From: Lophius americanus
Lineage: Eukaryota > Chordata > Actinopteri > Lophiiformes > Lophiidae
Assembly: GCA_037951165.1 (NCBI GenBank)
Contig: JBBDHG010000125.1
Coordinates: 810,001-874,000, forward strand
Length of the DNA: 64,000 bases
Direction of reading: 5' to 3'
Part shown: positions 11,017 to 23,179 of the stretch, one piece after another
Numbering within the stretch: the stretch's first letter is position 1
Layout of the letters: each line of letters opens with the position of its first letter
Notes under the pieces: generated by a model
Databases searched by the model: none
What the model was told of the DNA's origin: nothing
The model's input: the letters and a program-made list of their open reading frames with translations, nothing else
Translations under genes and position numbers: made by a program

Positions 11017-12690
11017 CTTTAAATAGGCCGTGCCTCTAAATGATGTCCCACGAGTTGAATTTACCCCAGGTGGACGCCGATCAAGGTGTAGAAACATCTC
11101 AGATCCGGAGCAATGGGAGGAACCTTAGCTAAATTTCAACGCAATGTGATATTTCAATATATTAATATATAATATTATTTTAATTTATTTGCAGAAATTA
11201 ATATTTTTTAGCTGTTTTACTCTTTTTTTTATGGGGTATGGAGGGGTTGACTGGTGAGGGGAAAAAAATGGATTCAAACAATTCTAGCATATGGTTTCAG
11301 CAAATAAGATGTGGAAAAAGTGAAGAAGTGTGAATCCTCTCTGAATGCACTGCAGGAGGATAATCTAGTTACTATAAAGGTTTTCAGTGACAGTGGGGAA
11401 AGAGGCAAAGAATGACAGAAATACTTAGAAGTGGACCGATTAAGTCAAGAAAAGCATGAAATACTTGACAGGCTGAAGAGTAGATACATAAGTAGCAGTC
11501 TTCAGCTGGGCTGGAGGAAAAAAAGATAGCTGAGCCGCCCTCTTTCTTCCTCACCATGATGCGTGGATGAAGGCTCATTGAGCTGAGAGTTGTCACCTCC
11601 TCCACCTGTTTGACTAGCCATCCACTGACAGGCTGAAGAAGTAAGACAGTAACAACTCAGAGAAAGTGGAGGGCAGCTGAGTGTCAATCAGGTACAGATG
11701 CATAGTTTGGGTAGTAGGGATCTCAGAAAAAAGAATAGCTTCAGACAAACTGGAGGTTTATCTTCGAAGTGAGCAGGTACTTTATAGTGGAGACAGAGAA
11801 GCTCTATAGGAGACCCCAGACAGAGAAGCTCTATAGGAGCTTCTCTGTCTGGGGTCAGACTGTCTGGGGTCAGACTGACAGGCTGGACTCACTTGTTGAG
11901 ATTTTTTTCCAGACAGTGAGCTGTCAACGGTTTTTTCACAAGAAATAACATTCTTTATTCAGGACCAGGAGGAGAGAATCTGAACGGAGGCAAGATCGGT
12001 CACACCTGGCAAGTTCTGGGACTGCATTCAAACAATGAACTCGATACTGGGACTTTGAAGGAAAGAAGAGAAGCATAGTGGGAGGAATGATGTAACACTG
12101 CATTCAGACAGACAGACAGATAGAAATCGACAAGAGAGGTTATGTAATGGTGACATCAACATATTGGACAGACGGACACTTTTCTTTCCGTCTTTGTGTT
12201 CTGTCAGGTGGTTTCATCGGTTTGCTCTTGTGCTGTTTTTTGTGTCTGCTCTGAAGTCAAAGCTCTATTTTTGTAAGGATAGCGATGAATCTTCACACTT
12301 TAGCAGCAAGTTTTAACACAACCCCCACAATCTGTCACGTCTTCTGAAAGAGATAGAGAAACACTTCTTTCAAACACCACACACGTGTACATTGTGTATT
12401 AAACATGGTGTCTGACACATTTTCAATTTCTGCAGTTTTGTGTGCATGTCATGAAACATGAGTGTGTAGAAGAGGAGTTTGGATGGTTTGTCCCATTTCA
12501 AATATAAACCAAGAGGACCAGACACTTAAATCTAATTTAAATAATGACAAGAATACAATAGAATGTAGAAAAAATAAAGTAAGAAAATTCAGTAAAAATG
12601 AGGAATAGTGGGTCTATGTGGTTTTAAGGAAATACAAAAATCCCCAAAAATACTCAGAAGTGGCTACTAATCATGGTCAATGGTCCGTGA
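11017..12690. other. Intergenic DNA, no gene recognised
   Basis: The stretch is mostly unique, with GA-rich patches. It includes the perfect inverted repeat at 11812-11856 described separately and a short GACA run near 12108. No coding exon was recognised. Confidence 0.45.
11812..11856. repeat. Perfect 19-bp inverted repeat (hairpin) with 7-nt loop
   Basis: The left arm GACCCCAGACAGAGAAGCT (11812-11830) is exactly complementary to the right arm at 11838-11856, with the loop CTATAGG between. The same words occur again as direct repeats just before (AGACAGAGAAGCTCTATAGG at 11791-11810) and just after (TGTCTGGGGTCAGACTG). This suggests local duplication plus inversion. Confidence 0.9.
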
Positions 12691-12692
12691 TT

Positions 12693-12780
12693 AGTTTCTC
12701 TGATCCATCCATCCATCCATCCATCCATCAATCTCCATCCATCCATCCATCCATTCTTCTATCCATCCATCCGTCAATGC
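12693..12780. repeat. ATCC tetranucleotide microsatellite
   Basis: There are runs of ATCC with a few interruptions. They abut the Rex3-like 3' end and correspond to the GATG/GGAT-type tail of that retrotransposon read on the opposite strand. Confidence 0.85.
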
Positions 12781-13130
12781 ATCCATTTTTTTACCAAATG
12801 TTACAGGTTGAGTCATGGTGGCAGAAAGCAAAGAAGGTATTCCAGACATCCCTCTCCCAAGAAACATCTGGCTCATCCTGGTGAACCCTGAGGCGTTCCC
12901 AGGCCAGACGAGATATATAGTCCATCCAGAAAGGTCTGAATTGACCCCAGTTTCCTCCTGCCTCTGCATTTTCAGAAACCTCCGGAGGCACCCGAGAAGG
13001 ATCCTAATCAGATGTCCATAATTCATCTAAAGCTCCCTCAGACTCAAGGGAGTAGCATCTCTACTCTGAGCTTTTTCCTGATATCCAAGATCTCCTAACT
13101 ATCTCATTTGCTGAACTCAGCCATCCTATT
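12781..13130 (-). mobile_element. Rex3 (RTE clade) LINE 3' end
   Basis: The plus strand shows the familiar inverted Rex3 3' region: GTGGCAGAAAGCAAAGAAGG, then CCTGAGGCGTTCCCAGGCCA, then CACCCGAGAAGGATCCTAAT, then a diverged copy of the CTACTCTGAGCTCC block and a CTCAGCCATCCTA-type end. The element therefore lies on the minus strand with its microsatellite tail at 12693-12780. Only the untranslated or C-terminal end is present. The assignment is from remembered consensus. Confidence 0.75.
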
Positions 13131-13840
13131 ACTGAAAATAATTTTGGCTACTTGTATTCGCTGTCTCATTCTTACTTTCTGTCACTAGCCAGAGCTCATG
13201 CGCAGAGGTGAAGGATGAACGTAAATCGACTGGAAAATAAAGACATTTGTCTAACGGCTCATCTCTTTCTCCATCACGATGGTCCGATAACAGTCAAAGG
13301 ATTGATCCTCAAACTGAATGGTCTTTAGCAAGGCATTAAAGCCCAATTTGCTCACGATGTATGTATAAATCTTGAGAAACCTCTAATAAATGTGTCAGTA
13401 GGAGTGAATATGAGCAGAACTTCCAAAGGACTCTGTGCATGATTTATACATGCATGCCTTGCAGATTCATAGTCTTCTTCATAGAAAAAAAAATGCATGA
13501 ATAGTGCTGCAGGCATATTCAATGTGCTGCAAATATTTCATAGTAACAAAAGATCTACTAATACATGTAAACACATTACTTTGAAGTTTGTGTTATCTGT
13601 ATACCCAGCATACAAAAAAATATCTTTATTTATTAAAGTCGGGAAAGGGTGGGCAAGCCGATCATTTTATATATTGAAGTTGGTCATCGTCAGTGAAGCA
13701 TAGAGATTGTGATATTTAATGTAAATTTGTTTAATGTGCTTAACATATCTGCAGTAAGTGAACCAAAATATAAAGAGAGAGGTTTAGTTAGTAAAATAGC
13801 TTCCTGACTGGACTAAGAAATTCATGAAATTAGATGAGAA
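13131..13840. other. Intergenic DNA, no gene recognised
   Basis: Unique-looking DNA with no exon recognised. A candidate non-coding element (about 13200-13460) is suggested only by the lack of repeats and the non-random look of the sequence. Confidence 0.3.
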
Positions 13841-13844
13841 TATA

Positions 13845-13935
13845 CTTTATTCATCCCAAAGGGGGATATTCCAGTGTTACAGCAGTAGCAAGACAAAGTG
13901 AAGGTGAAATACTTAAAATTTGCACATCGGATTAG
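13845..13935. repeat. Diverged copy of the TTTATTAGTCCC repeat family
   Basis: The phrase TACTTTATTCATCCCAAAGG followed by a TTACAGCAGTAGCAAGAC block parallels the copies at 9205 and 14945. Confidence 0.55.
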
Positions 13936-14940
13936 TCAATATATGATAAAACTAGTCCTGGGCTGTTGTTTCTTATAAGCGAGGGTATATCGCCTAAAAG
14001 CCATAACCCCGTGCCTTCTACAAGTAATCCCCCTGACCTTCAATACAACTTTATTTAGACACTTTGACTTTCAGCACAACTTTATTTCGAGAGCAGGGAA
14101 CACTAACATTGCCATGCAAGCCGGAGCTGGGAGAACCATCATCAGAACTTGACTAAGATCTGAACAGCCGGCAAAAGTTCCCACCTGGATGCATAAGACT
14201 TAAAAAGAAAGAAAGAAAGTTGTTGTTTTTTAAAAAGACTAGTTCCTGTTTAGGTGAAACATTTTTTAATCTATCCCCTAGAAAAGTTTGGAGGGTAAGA
14301 GAGGAGGACGAAAAACTCCCAGCATTTGGAGGAAGTTGCTGAAATGGCTGGACATTAATGAGACGGCAGGAGAGAAGACATTTTGCTGACGCTTCCAGAA
14401 TTCTCCAATCTAATTAATAATATCGCCCACATCCCTCTGTATCCCCCCATCCTTCTTAAAACATGCATTTATTTCATGCTCAAATGTGCCTGAGTTCCCA
14501 TGAGGACCCTGCTACAACACCGCAACTAAAAAAAGGTCAAAAGAAAGTTGAAGGGCCATCAGTCCCTAACCTTATTCTCTCACAGATGATTAACTTCCTG
14601 TGATTGTGTACAGGTAGTGCTCCGGAGATATTTGGGAGGTGAACTGGGACATGGAAAAGGGTTTCTGGGGGCGGGAGTAGGTTAGTCGTATGTTAAGATA
14701 ATAAATAGCCAGAGAAAAGGGATCCTCATGCTGGTGTTAATGATTATAGGGCAAATCTTGGTTCTAGAGCATCATTGAATGGATACAAAAAGTAAAATTC
14801 TTTGCCTCCCCCTGCAAGTTGATTGGAAATTATTTGTTAAAGTTTTGGCGATTATTATAATTTATCCATGTTGTATTTGTTGGTCATATCTTTAGGGAAC
14901 AATAGAAGAATAGAAAATAAAATAGAAGAACTTGAGAATT
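13936..14940. other. Intergenic DNA with possible conserved non-coding element
   Basis: No gene recognised. An AAAG tetranucleotide run lies at about 14200-14219. The piece about 14330-14640 contains TAATTAATAATATCG and other AT-hook or homeodomain-like words in unique sequence and could be regulatory. This is unsupported beyond composition. Confidence 0.25.
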
Positions 14941-14942
14941 GA

Positions 14943-15012
14943 GGCTAGATAGATAGATAGATAGATAGATAGCCTTTATTAGTCCCACAATGGGGAAATT
15001 GCAATCCCCTAT
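14943..15012. repeat. (AGAT)n microsatellite joined to TTTATTAGTCCCACAATGGGG repeat
   Basis: Seven AGAT units run directly into CCTTTATTAGTCCCACAATG and GGGAAATTGCAAT. This is the typical join of this fish repeat with its microsatellite tail. Confidence 0.8.
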
Positions 15013-16880
15013 AATAATCCCCTATAATTCTTGTCTAGGCTCTCCAAACATTTTGTACATAGTTTTGATTTAATAATTAATAAGTCATAAGTTTAAGAAG
15101 AAATTTTGGATTTCCAGGTAGTTTAACAAATATTTGACTTCTGTAATGCTCCTCCAATGAAAGTTAGGGCTGAAACCTTGATTGAGAGAACTTATTTAAC
15201 GCTTTAATGTCTGGCAAAACTGTTTGGTTTTGTATATATTGAGTCACTATTTTTTATTGAAAAATGTGTGCCACCTGCCTGACAGGTTTATAATTTGACT
15301 CAATGGCTGCGTGGTTATACGAAAGAGTAATGTTCCGAGGATGGAGCTTTGGGTGACACAACAGGTCAAAGGGGCCACCAAGGGGGGGTATTAAGAAAGG
15401 TTTTTGAAGACCTATTGATGAGTAGGAATTGTTTCTTGCATATAAAAAGCATGTCAGGACTTACCAAACAGTATTATGTAACTTTATACAACAACAACAA
15501 AAATTCTTATAAGTTTCAATAATTTTTAGACACATTGTTTACCTAAAGGTTTTAGCTAATCTAATTAGAATTGACATTATTCCATGAAATACAAAAATTT
15601 CATCATGAAAATTTTTTTTAAATATGATTTTATTTTATTTTTCGGTTTGAAGAAGTGCTTGACCAAACGATTTGTCATTTTATGTCATCTGAGATTAATT
15701 AATCAATTAAAAACTGGCCCAAATATATAAAACATGCTCAAAAAATTGGGGAGGTTGAGGGCATTAAAGGGTTTTAATCTCTTTCATACCAGCACAAACA
15801 CCGGTGTTTAAAGGAAAATTTCCCCAAAATTTCCCCTTAAATAAAAATTAAACCATTTGGGAAAATACAATTTTTTTTTTATTTATTTATTTATTTTTAG
15901 TTTATTTGACTCTGACACTACATCTAGGATATTGTCACATTTTGAAGGAAAGCAACCGCGCTGTATAGAGGACATGTAGCCACACCTAATTTGCTGTCCT
16001 TGTGACATTTAAGCCTTTGCCAGGACTAACAATATTTTGAAACAATAAAACACATAAAGCAATGCTTTGAAACACATAATATGACACCTAACACAAGATG
16101 CAATCCTAATTCAAGTATAAACAAAAAAAAGATCATGCATAGACATAACAACATTCGCTAAAACAGCAATGTTTAGAACTAATAATTAAGAAGATTGACT
16201 AATGAGCATTAAGGAGAATGGAGAGAATTAAAAAAAAGTGTGTCTGATCTCAACCAATCCTGACTTCTCAGTGTTTTAACATCTAATGTCCCTTAAGCCT
16301 TAAAAACCTTAAAATTAGTTAATATTTATAATTCTAATGAAAGACAGCTCCAAATTTGTGGGCCTTTTACAGGAAAAGAGGAGTCGGCGAATATTGTTAG
16401 GCATTCTGTGGATTTACAGTCTCCACTATCTGCTCCCCTCCATCGTAGCAGCTCCTTTGCCATTATATTTTAAATCATTTGAGCGACTAGCTCTGGGTCA
16501 AGGCCATGCACCCGTTTTAAATCTTGCCAAGTTTTCTTGCCAAGATTCACGTAATAACATAACTGCCAAACTTGTGTCTTCATTGAACATAAATCTAAAA
16601 ACAGAACCTGGTTTAGTTTCTCTGGCCAGAAAAAAAAAAATCTACACTCTGAAGAAACTCTTAAGCTCCTTAATGTAAAATTTTACCTTTTTTTTATTTA
16701 TCTTCTTTTTTGGTCCATATAAAAAAAAGTGTAAAAGATGTTTTTGTAGCAATGGGTTGTTCCAGACAATCGCTTTACCACTTGTGGTCACCATGAGGAG
16801 ACTGCTCCTGTAATTATTAACGTGTAGGTTATGTTTTTACCTTGGTTGGTTAACTTGTTTGTGTGTTAGCGACATTTCAG
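15013..16880. other. AT-rich intergenic DNA, nothing recognised
   Basis: No coding exon or named repeat was recognised. Poly-T and poly-A runs and a TTTA run (about 15880-15900) are the only simple features. A 113-codon open frame at 16337-16678 has no family resemblance and a poly-lysine end derived from an A-run. Confidence 0.45.
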
Positions 16881-17880
16881 AAAAACTAATGGACTATTTT
16901 GGATTAAATGATACCAAGAGGTAGGTTTTGGCATATCCTAGAGAGATATTGAATTTTGGTGACGTAATAATAACGTTTTTCTTAACCATTGCGAGATGGG
17001 ACACTGTAGGAGAGTTTTTGAAATAACTCACAAATCAACCCTTAGAGAACACCCTATCGAATCCCTTGTCTTTTTGATGGTGTTGCTTTATTTGAATTAT
17101 AATTATGAAACAGAGAACTGAAGTGTTCATCTTGTTTGGTGTCAATAAAGAGATTATAACTGGAGATATAGCGTTTTAAAGTTGATCCAAATATCTTTCT
17201 TTGCGCCTGCACTAAACAACAACAACTGGAACTATTGTAATTTTGTTGTTGTTTTCTGTCATGGTTCTGTTGATCTGTTTTATTTGTTTTAGTTGATTGT
17301 TAGTTTAAGATCGTTTCCTGTTTTATTTTGAAGGTTCATTAATTTGGATTTCCTTGAGTTTTCCACCTGTTTCCCTCCTTTAGTTTCTGTTCCACTTCCT
17401 ACTGTCCTGGCTACCTGTGTCCTCCTTGATGGTTGAATGTTGTCCTCTATCCCCGGCCCTCACCTGTTGCCCATTTGTCTCATTATTCTCTGTATTTAAG
17501 TCTGTGTCCTTTATGTCTCTGTAAGATTGTCTGCGTCACTTCCTGTTAAACACGCCCATTTTTAGCTCCCATGTTAGCGCACTTGTTAGCGCCCATGTTA
17601 GCGCCCTTGTTAGCGCACATGTTTGGGCCAATGTTAGCGCCCTTGTTAGCGCCCATGTTGGTGCCCATGTTAGCGCCTTTGTTAGCGCCCTTGTTAGTGG
17701 AAGGCGCAAGAGAAGGTGCTGACCAGGTTTGATGGAGTTTCTGGTATATTTAGAGGCTGACGATAACTATTACTGTAAAATAAATTAATGGACAATGATT
17801 CTAAATATAGTGATCTAATTGATTCCGATCACAGTAATATTTACTTTTTGTACTGTTGTGCCTTGGCGGAGGTTTATGAT
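16880..17880. repeat. Dispersed fish repeat carrying a 12-bp minisatellite
   Basis: The left part (about 16880-17040) and the right edge (CCTTGGCGGAGGTTTATG, about 17861-17878) match phrases of a very common fish interspersed repeat. Between them lies a TTTAGTT-rich block and a CT-rich block with CACCTGTTGCCCATTTGTC, also seen in fish repeats, then the minisatellite at 17571-17702. The exact boundaries are uncertain. Confidence 0.4.
17571..17702. repeat. 12-bp minisatellite, eleven units (ATG/TTG-TTAGCGCCC)
   Basis: Eleven contiguous 12-bp units of the form ATGTTAGCGCCC or TTGTTAGCGCCC are present. The first base often alternates A/T between successive units, implying an older 24-bp dimer unit. 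There are few substitutions (for example ATGTTTGGGCCA). There is no spacer, so it is not a CRISPR-like array. Confidence 0.9.
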
Positions 17881-18054
17881 CCCTGGAGCCGTTTGTAGTT
17901 AATAGTCCTGCACATAAAACATTGTTGTTTTACATCAGCTCACTGTTCCACCTTGTTTCTTTGTGCCATGCGTGTCTACACATGACAATGGAATCAAAGC
18001 AACTCTCGGAAAGACAGCAAAAGAGGTATATTTTGTTAAATGGATAAATATTGC

Positions 18055-18430
18055 ATTAAAGGTGCAGCATGTAAAATTTAGCGGCAACTAGCAGTGAAGT
18101 GAAAGGAGAGATGGCACGGCGAGTACTCGGTTCCCAGGAAGGGACAATTTCCAGGCGGCTATTGGGGCATTTTAAAGCCTGCTGATGAATCCCCCGGAAG
18201 AATGGCATGGACCCCACTATTTGCCTCTCAATGGTTTCTCAGGTCCACTTGTTTCCTTTCACATCAATGTTTCATACTCTCACTTTTTCTTGTGCTATAT
18301 AGTAAGTATGATCCTGCTTACAAGTGGTCCACAAAAGCAAACGTTCCTTATCAATATAGCTATCTTCCTTTTTCCATCAACCATATCATAACACAAACAG
18401 GAGCAGATCAAACTAGGCAGCAGAATAAGA
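18055..18430. repeat. TTAAAGGTGCAG-type dispersed element, left part
   Basis: The phrase ATTAAAGGTGCAGCATGTAA followed by AATTTAGCGGCAACTAGCAG matches the 5' end of a widespread fish non-autonomous element. The right half of the same family appears at about 48960-49155 (ending GCACCTTTAATTG). The right boundary here is unclear. Confidence 0.45.
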
Positions 18431-21190
18431 TCCATATATAAAATGTCTAGCTCCTACTCAGATGAAAGCTTTATAAGAGGATAAATGTCAAACGGTGGAA
18501 CAACTTTTACAACTTTTAAACTCCAGTAAAAAGTGTTCCAGAAAATTTTCTTACAAAATTTCCCTCTCAATTTAATAATAATAATAAATAATAAATCATT
18601 TATTTGTCACATATAGCCATTACAACATCATGAATTTATGCTTGAATTTCTCTTGCGCTGATATTTTGCTTTGCTCCTGCTGCATCAGTCCTGTGATTGG
18701 TCGAGTATTATCGACCAATACCACACCATATCTTCATTGAATATACTTTGAGAACAGCTCCTCCAAAAGGAATCCAGAAGGACGAATAGAACTCTCAGTA
18801 GAGGTTATCACGGCAGGGGTGAAGAGAGGTTGTATGGCCCCGTGAGCAGCGGGTTTGAGTAATGGTCAGTGAACTGGGTTTTGTCAAAGGTTAGCCACTC
18901 TAAATACAGTGACCTTTGACCTGATCTCTGGCAGATTTGTGGGTTTTCACAGCAGTAAAAGACCCACCTGGGCAAACCTTTGCCACCTATTAACGCCTCA
19001 TAGAATCAGACCATTGATGGATTGGGACAGCTCGGAGGTGGCCGGTGCCATCTGGGAGTGTGTGATACAGAAGAGAGTGATTGACTGGGATTTAGTGACA
19101 TGGCCTGACTGCGTGGCCTGTTGGGGACTGATAGCCACGTCATCATCATTCTGGGTCAGAGCAGGGCCCGTCTGCTGTTTAAGTGCGTCTGGATGGTTGG
19201 AAAGCAGCATATGGGCTAAGACATGCGGAGTGCATTCGTATGAGCTCATATTTGAAATGGAAAATGCAGCATTTTATCGAGTTCATGATTTGAATTGTAA
19301 AATTCTATTCCTCAAATGATTCATTCCATATTGTGTTAATATTCACACCTCTTTACATGAAACAGTGTGATCAGAATAGTGTGTCTAAAGCTATTCAATC
19401 CTCTGCTCTCTATATCTAATCATAAAATGTAAAAAACTGGAGGTAGGAAAATTTAAAAGTAAAGGATCACATTAAGATACATCAAGCTGAAAAAGCAACT
19501 GTTCAAAATTAAATATAAGTTTTTCCATCATGATGTTTTCCATCACAAGCCAAACATTCAGTAAGGCTTAAAGTCAATGGAAAGACCACTGAAAACAGAA
19601 ATTGAAAAGTCGGGATATTATGGAATCGTCGTCGCCGCCGCTACCGCAGATCCTTTGTATTGAAGGCAATAACTCACACTACTTCATGGTTGGTGTGATT
19701 GGTGGAGATACCCAAAAGTTATTTTAAACCTGAAAATGTATCGTGTTAAATTTTGTGGCATCTACGGGTGAAGTTCCTGCAACATTTATTACACATCAGC
19801 TCAACCATCCCTATCCAAGAATTTATGGAGTGCTTCAAATACCAAAAAAAAAATCGTCTATAACCCACATAGAGCAGTCTGTAAACTGGTTCCATTACAG
19901 ACTGCCAACAATAATCGATTCTATAAAACTATTGATCAATATTAATATGACTGAATATGAATATTTTTATTTGTTCTGCATTGTGGGAGCATTGTCGTGA
20001 GGAAGAGATTGTTCATTTCTTATAACGTGTGAAACATCGCTGCCAAAGGAGCCACTTTCCCCAGACCCTTTTCAAAGCCGAATAGAAGCCGTGAAATGCA
20101 ACCGGCGGGGGAACAAACACCCACCCATCACCTTCCAACGGGCGGACTGCGTGGACGTCACCATTTCCCTCTCAACGGGTTCACAACAGAAAACCGAGGA
20201 CAGAAAAGCCCTCTCTAGAGTTAGTGTTTGCTTTGTGCGTTTAGGCTAAATAAAAAAACGAACATGCCAGCACAACATGGCAACATGGAAAAATCAGCTG
20301 ATAATACTCGAAAACATAATTATAGGCTGACCCAAATCGTTTCTTTCCAGAGGTACTCTTACAGATACATGATATCAATAGATTGTTGACGATCAAACTT
20401 AAACTATCCAAATCAACCATCCCCTCTGATAACTCTTCATGGAAAGTGGGAAAAGAAAAACTATTTGCTGAAAAATGTAGATATTAAAAAGAACCATTAA
20501 ACCTCATGGTTGATTTATGAGAAGAATATACAATATAGCTTACCAGATATGCTACAGATTATATAACCACCTTTCACAGTCACCTAAAACAACTTGTTTC
20601 TATAAAAAATACATAAAATAAACTAAGTATAAAATGAAAAACTATCAAAAAGCACAACTAGATAACGTAGTTGATGTGTGCCGGGGTTTGGTCAATCTTG
20701 AGTCTATAGTTTTGCCCGATAAGCTCCAGACATTATGACCACCTTTTAGAGCCATGATAAAATTCTGATTCCATCATTATTATGTCAGTGGGATAAAAAT
20801 ATGCTAGTCACACACCACATATTTATTTGCACCAAAACTAATCTGAGACACAAACCAACTCCATTCCCAGGACACAAACCTCCCATAAACAAACCGAGAT
20901 GTTGAAGGTAATAGCCCCTATAATGTGTGCACATCATAGCTAAATCAACAAAACAGATAGTGTTATTCATTATAGATCTATTAGTGCATTTTAATCAAGT
21001 GCGCAATTAAATCTGCTACTGTTCCTGTCACTTCATAAAAGTAATCATCGCACCATCAACAATTAAACACTGTGAATGTAACATCCCAGTGGGATGTTAC
21101 CTGCAGCAATAGTCATTTGCAATAACACCTTTCAGTCTAAGAGCCAAATCCATTTATAATAAAGATTATTATCATCAACAATATAATAAT
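18431..21190. other. Intergenic DNA, no gene recognised
   Basis: No exon could be supported. A TAA/AAT-rich run lies near 18572-18600. A unique GC-balanced block at about 18900-19260 contains a 136-codon open frame without recognisable homology and could be a non-coding conserved element instead. A phrase at about 19610-19670 (ATTATGGAATCGTC, AGATCCTTTGT) resembles the repeat piece at 62620-62670. Confidence 0.3.
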
Positions 21191-21199
21191 TGACGAGTA

Positions 21200-21800
21200 G
21201 TTAGTGTCCCTTCTGCTAGTTTGAGACATGAAAACATTGGCTTATTGCCTCTACATTATTCTCCCAAGCCTCCATTCCTACTCGCACCTTTCTCTATCTC
21301 TCTGACACCGGACTCTGCAAAGCATATAAATCACATGGTGATAGTTTGGCCCCGCCGGGGATGTCTCAACTCCAAGCTTGGCTCAAGGGTAGCTCACCCG
21401 ATATGGCTCCTTTTTGTTCTGAAAGCACATCACAGGGGGATATTTACATGAAGGGCACAGATCCCAGTCATCCTGGCTTAAAGGAGGGAAATAAAGGGCC
21501 TTGCTTGCGCAAACAGTCCAAGGACAATAAAAGGCTACGATAACAGATTTTTCCAAGGGACCAAATTGCAGGTTATATTTGGACGGAGGCCTCCGGTGGG
21601 ACTGAATACTAGGATTGTCTCTATTTATATTGCAGCAAAGTGACTTGACAGAGAACGGGTCATCAAGGTAAAGTGTATGTTTGGGTTGTGGAGGCGTACC
21701 CTGCAAAAGTGAAGCGTGCTCCTCCAATCTGGAAGTCATGCTGAACATCAACCAGGGGAGCCTCATTTTTCTGCCGAACTGAATCTTCGATAAGAGGTCA
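21200..21800. other. Candidate conserved non-coding element
   Basis: This is unique, repeat-free sequence with several short words typical of regulatory DNA, such as GGACAATAAAAGGC (SOX-like ACAAT) and TATTTATATTGCAGCAAAG. Open frames on both strands overlap but none resembles a protein family. The call is an impression; no conservation data are available. Confidence 0.22.
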
Positions 21801-22764
21801 CAGGTGCTTCAGCATTTTTTTGCATTCTCTTTTCTACGTTGACAACTTTAACTCGTGTTTCAAGCGGTAAATTAGACACTTGAGCTTCAAGTGACCTTCA
21901 TCTCAACATGCTACCTCCTTAACAATCTTTGCCAGGCAGTTATGGGTGGCTCGTGAAAAAGACACTACGAAGGGGCTCGCTCCATCTATCACAACTCTCA
22001 TGAAAGGCAGAGGTGGCTGTCACAACATTCTAGCGGCTTTGTTCACTCTTAATGTCTTTTTCTGTGTGCGGTAATGCTAGAATTACAATTTGTCAAAAGC
22101 TCCGTCTGCCAGAAGTCACTCATACAGAATCTTAACCGTAGGCGTCTCTCGCAGCATGATTCATTATTTATGCAGCACAGTTTGGGTTCACAAATACAAC
22201 AGCAGGAGCAGCTACATTTAACACCATGGCAGGTAGAGTTATCACCTTATTACTAATGACCACAGACACTACAAGCTGGAGACGTTGGACAGGTGCTATA
22301 GCAGCACACGCGGAGGGTCTGTGGGGTAAAGCCCACTCTCTTGGAAAGGTGTTGGTAGAAGATGCATTAAATTAAAAATAAAATGTCCTCACAGCTCACT
22401 GTTTACATTTTTTAACTCTAACATTGATTTTGGCAAAATTCCCAAATCAATGAATGGACCTTTAAAAACAAAAACTGTAAGATGTGACCAGAATTTTATT
22501 TAGTATTGTCCCAAAAAATGTCAATATGAAGAATGTGTAGCAGTGTGGCTGTTACGTAAAATTATATTCGTAGTGAGTTGCAGATATAGTGAATGTTGGC
22601 ATGCTAACAAGCTAGCCCGTGACCCTCTGAGGAGGCGGCCCATTGCTCCCTCAGGGTTGGGTTAAATGCAGAGATAAAATTTCACTTTGCTGGACTTTAT
22701 GTATGTATGTATGTACTGTTAACATGTGATAAATAAAGGAGAGATTATTATATTGTTATTATAA
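21801..22764. other. Intergenic DNA, no gene recognised
   Basis: No exon recognised. A short TATG run lies at about 22698-22716, just before the minisatellite. Confidence 0.4.
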
Positions 22765-23155
22765 GTGCCTTTGATGTATGATGTAACTCTAGTGCGTCAA
22801 AAAGTTATATCTCTGGTGCCTCTGTGATGTAACGTCAATTTAGTGCCACAATGAAGTAATGACTTGGCTAGTGTGAAATGATAACGGTGCTCTTGTGTCT
22901 TTGTGACATATTTTTTTCACTCTAGTGCCTCTCTGACATAAAAATGTGACTCTTGTGCCTTTGTGTCATAATGATGTGGCTCTAGTGTCTTTGTAACATG
23001 ATGTCAATATAGTTATCTGATGAAAAAATACAACTGTAGCAACACTGTGACATAATAATGTGGCTCTAGTGCTTCTGTGACATAATGATGTGGCTCTAGT
23101 TCCTTTGCGATATAATTATGTGACTCTAGTATCTCAGAGATGTATTGATGTGTGA
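22765..23155. repeat. Degenerate 24-30-bp minisatellite, about 14 units
   Basis: Successive units begin GTGCCT(T/C)TGTGACATAAT and end ATGTGGCTCTA, with a 30-bp modal length. The best-preserved units are the ones starting near 22936-22966 and 23052-23082. Others are shortened to 24-28 bp or heavily substituted. Units abut directly without spacers. Confidence 0.85.
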
Positions 23156-23179
23156 CAGTGAAGTCCGAAACCTCAAAAC

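Noticed and set aside
18909..19319. 136-codon plus-strand open frame
   Set aside because: No recognisable domain, and the minus strand is also open here. Considered a possible non-coding element instead.
22765..23155. CRISPR-like array
   Set aside because: The units abut directly, vary in length and have no spacers; this is a eukaryotic minisatellite.
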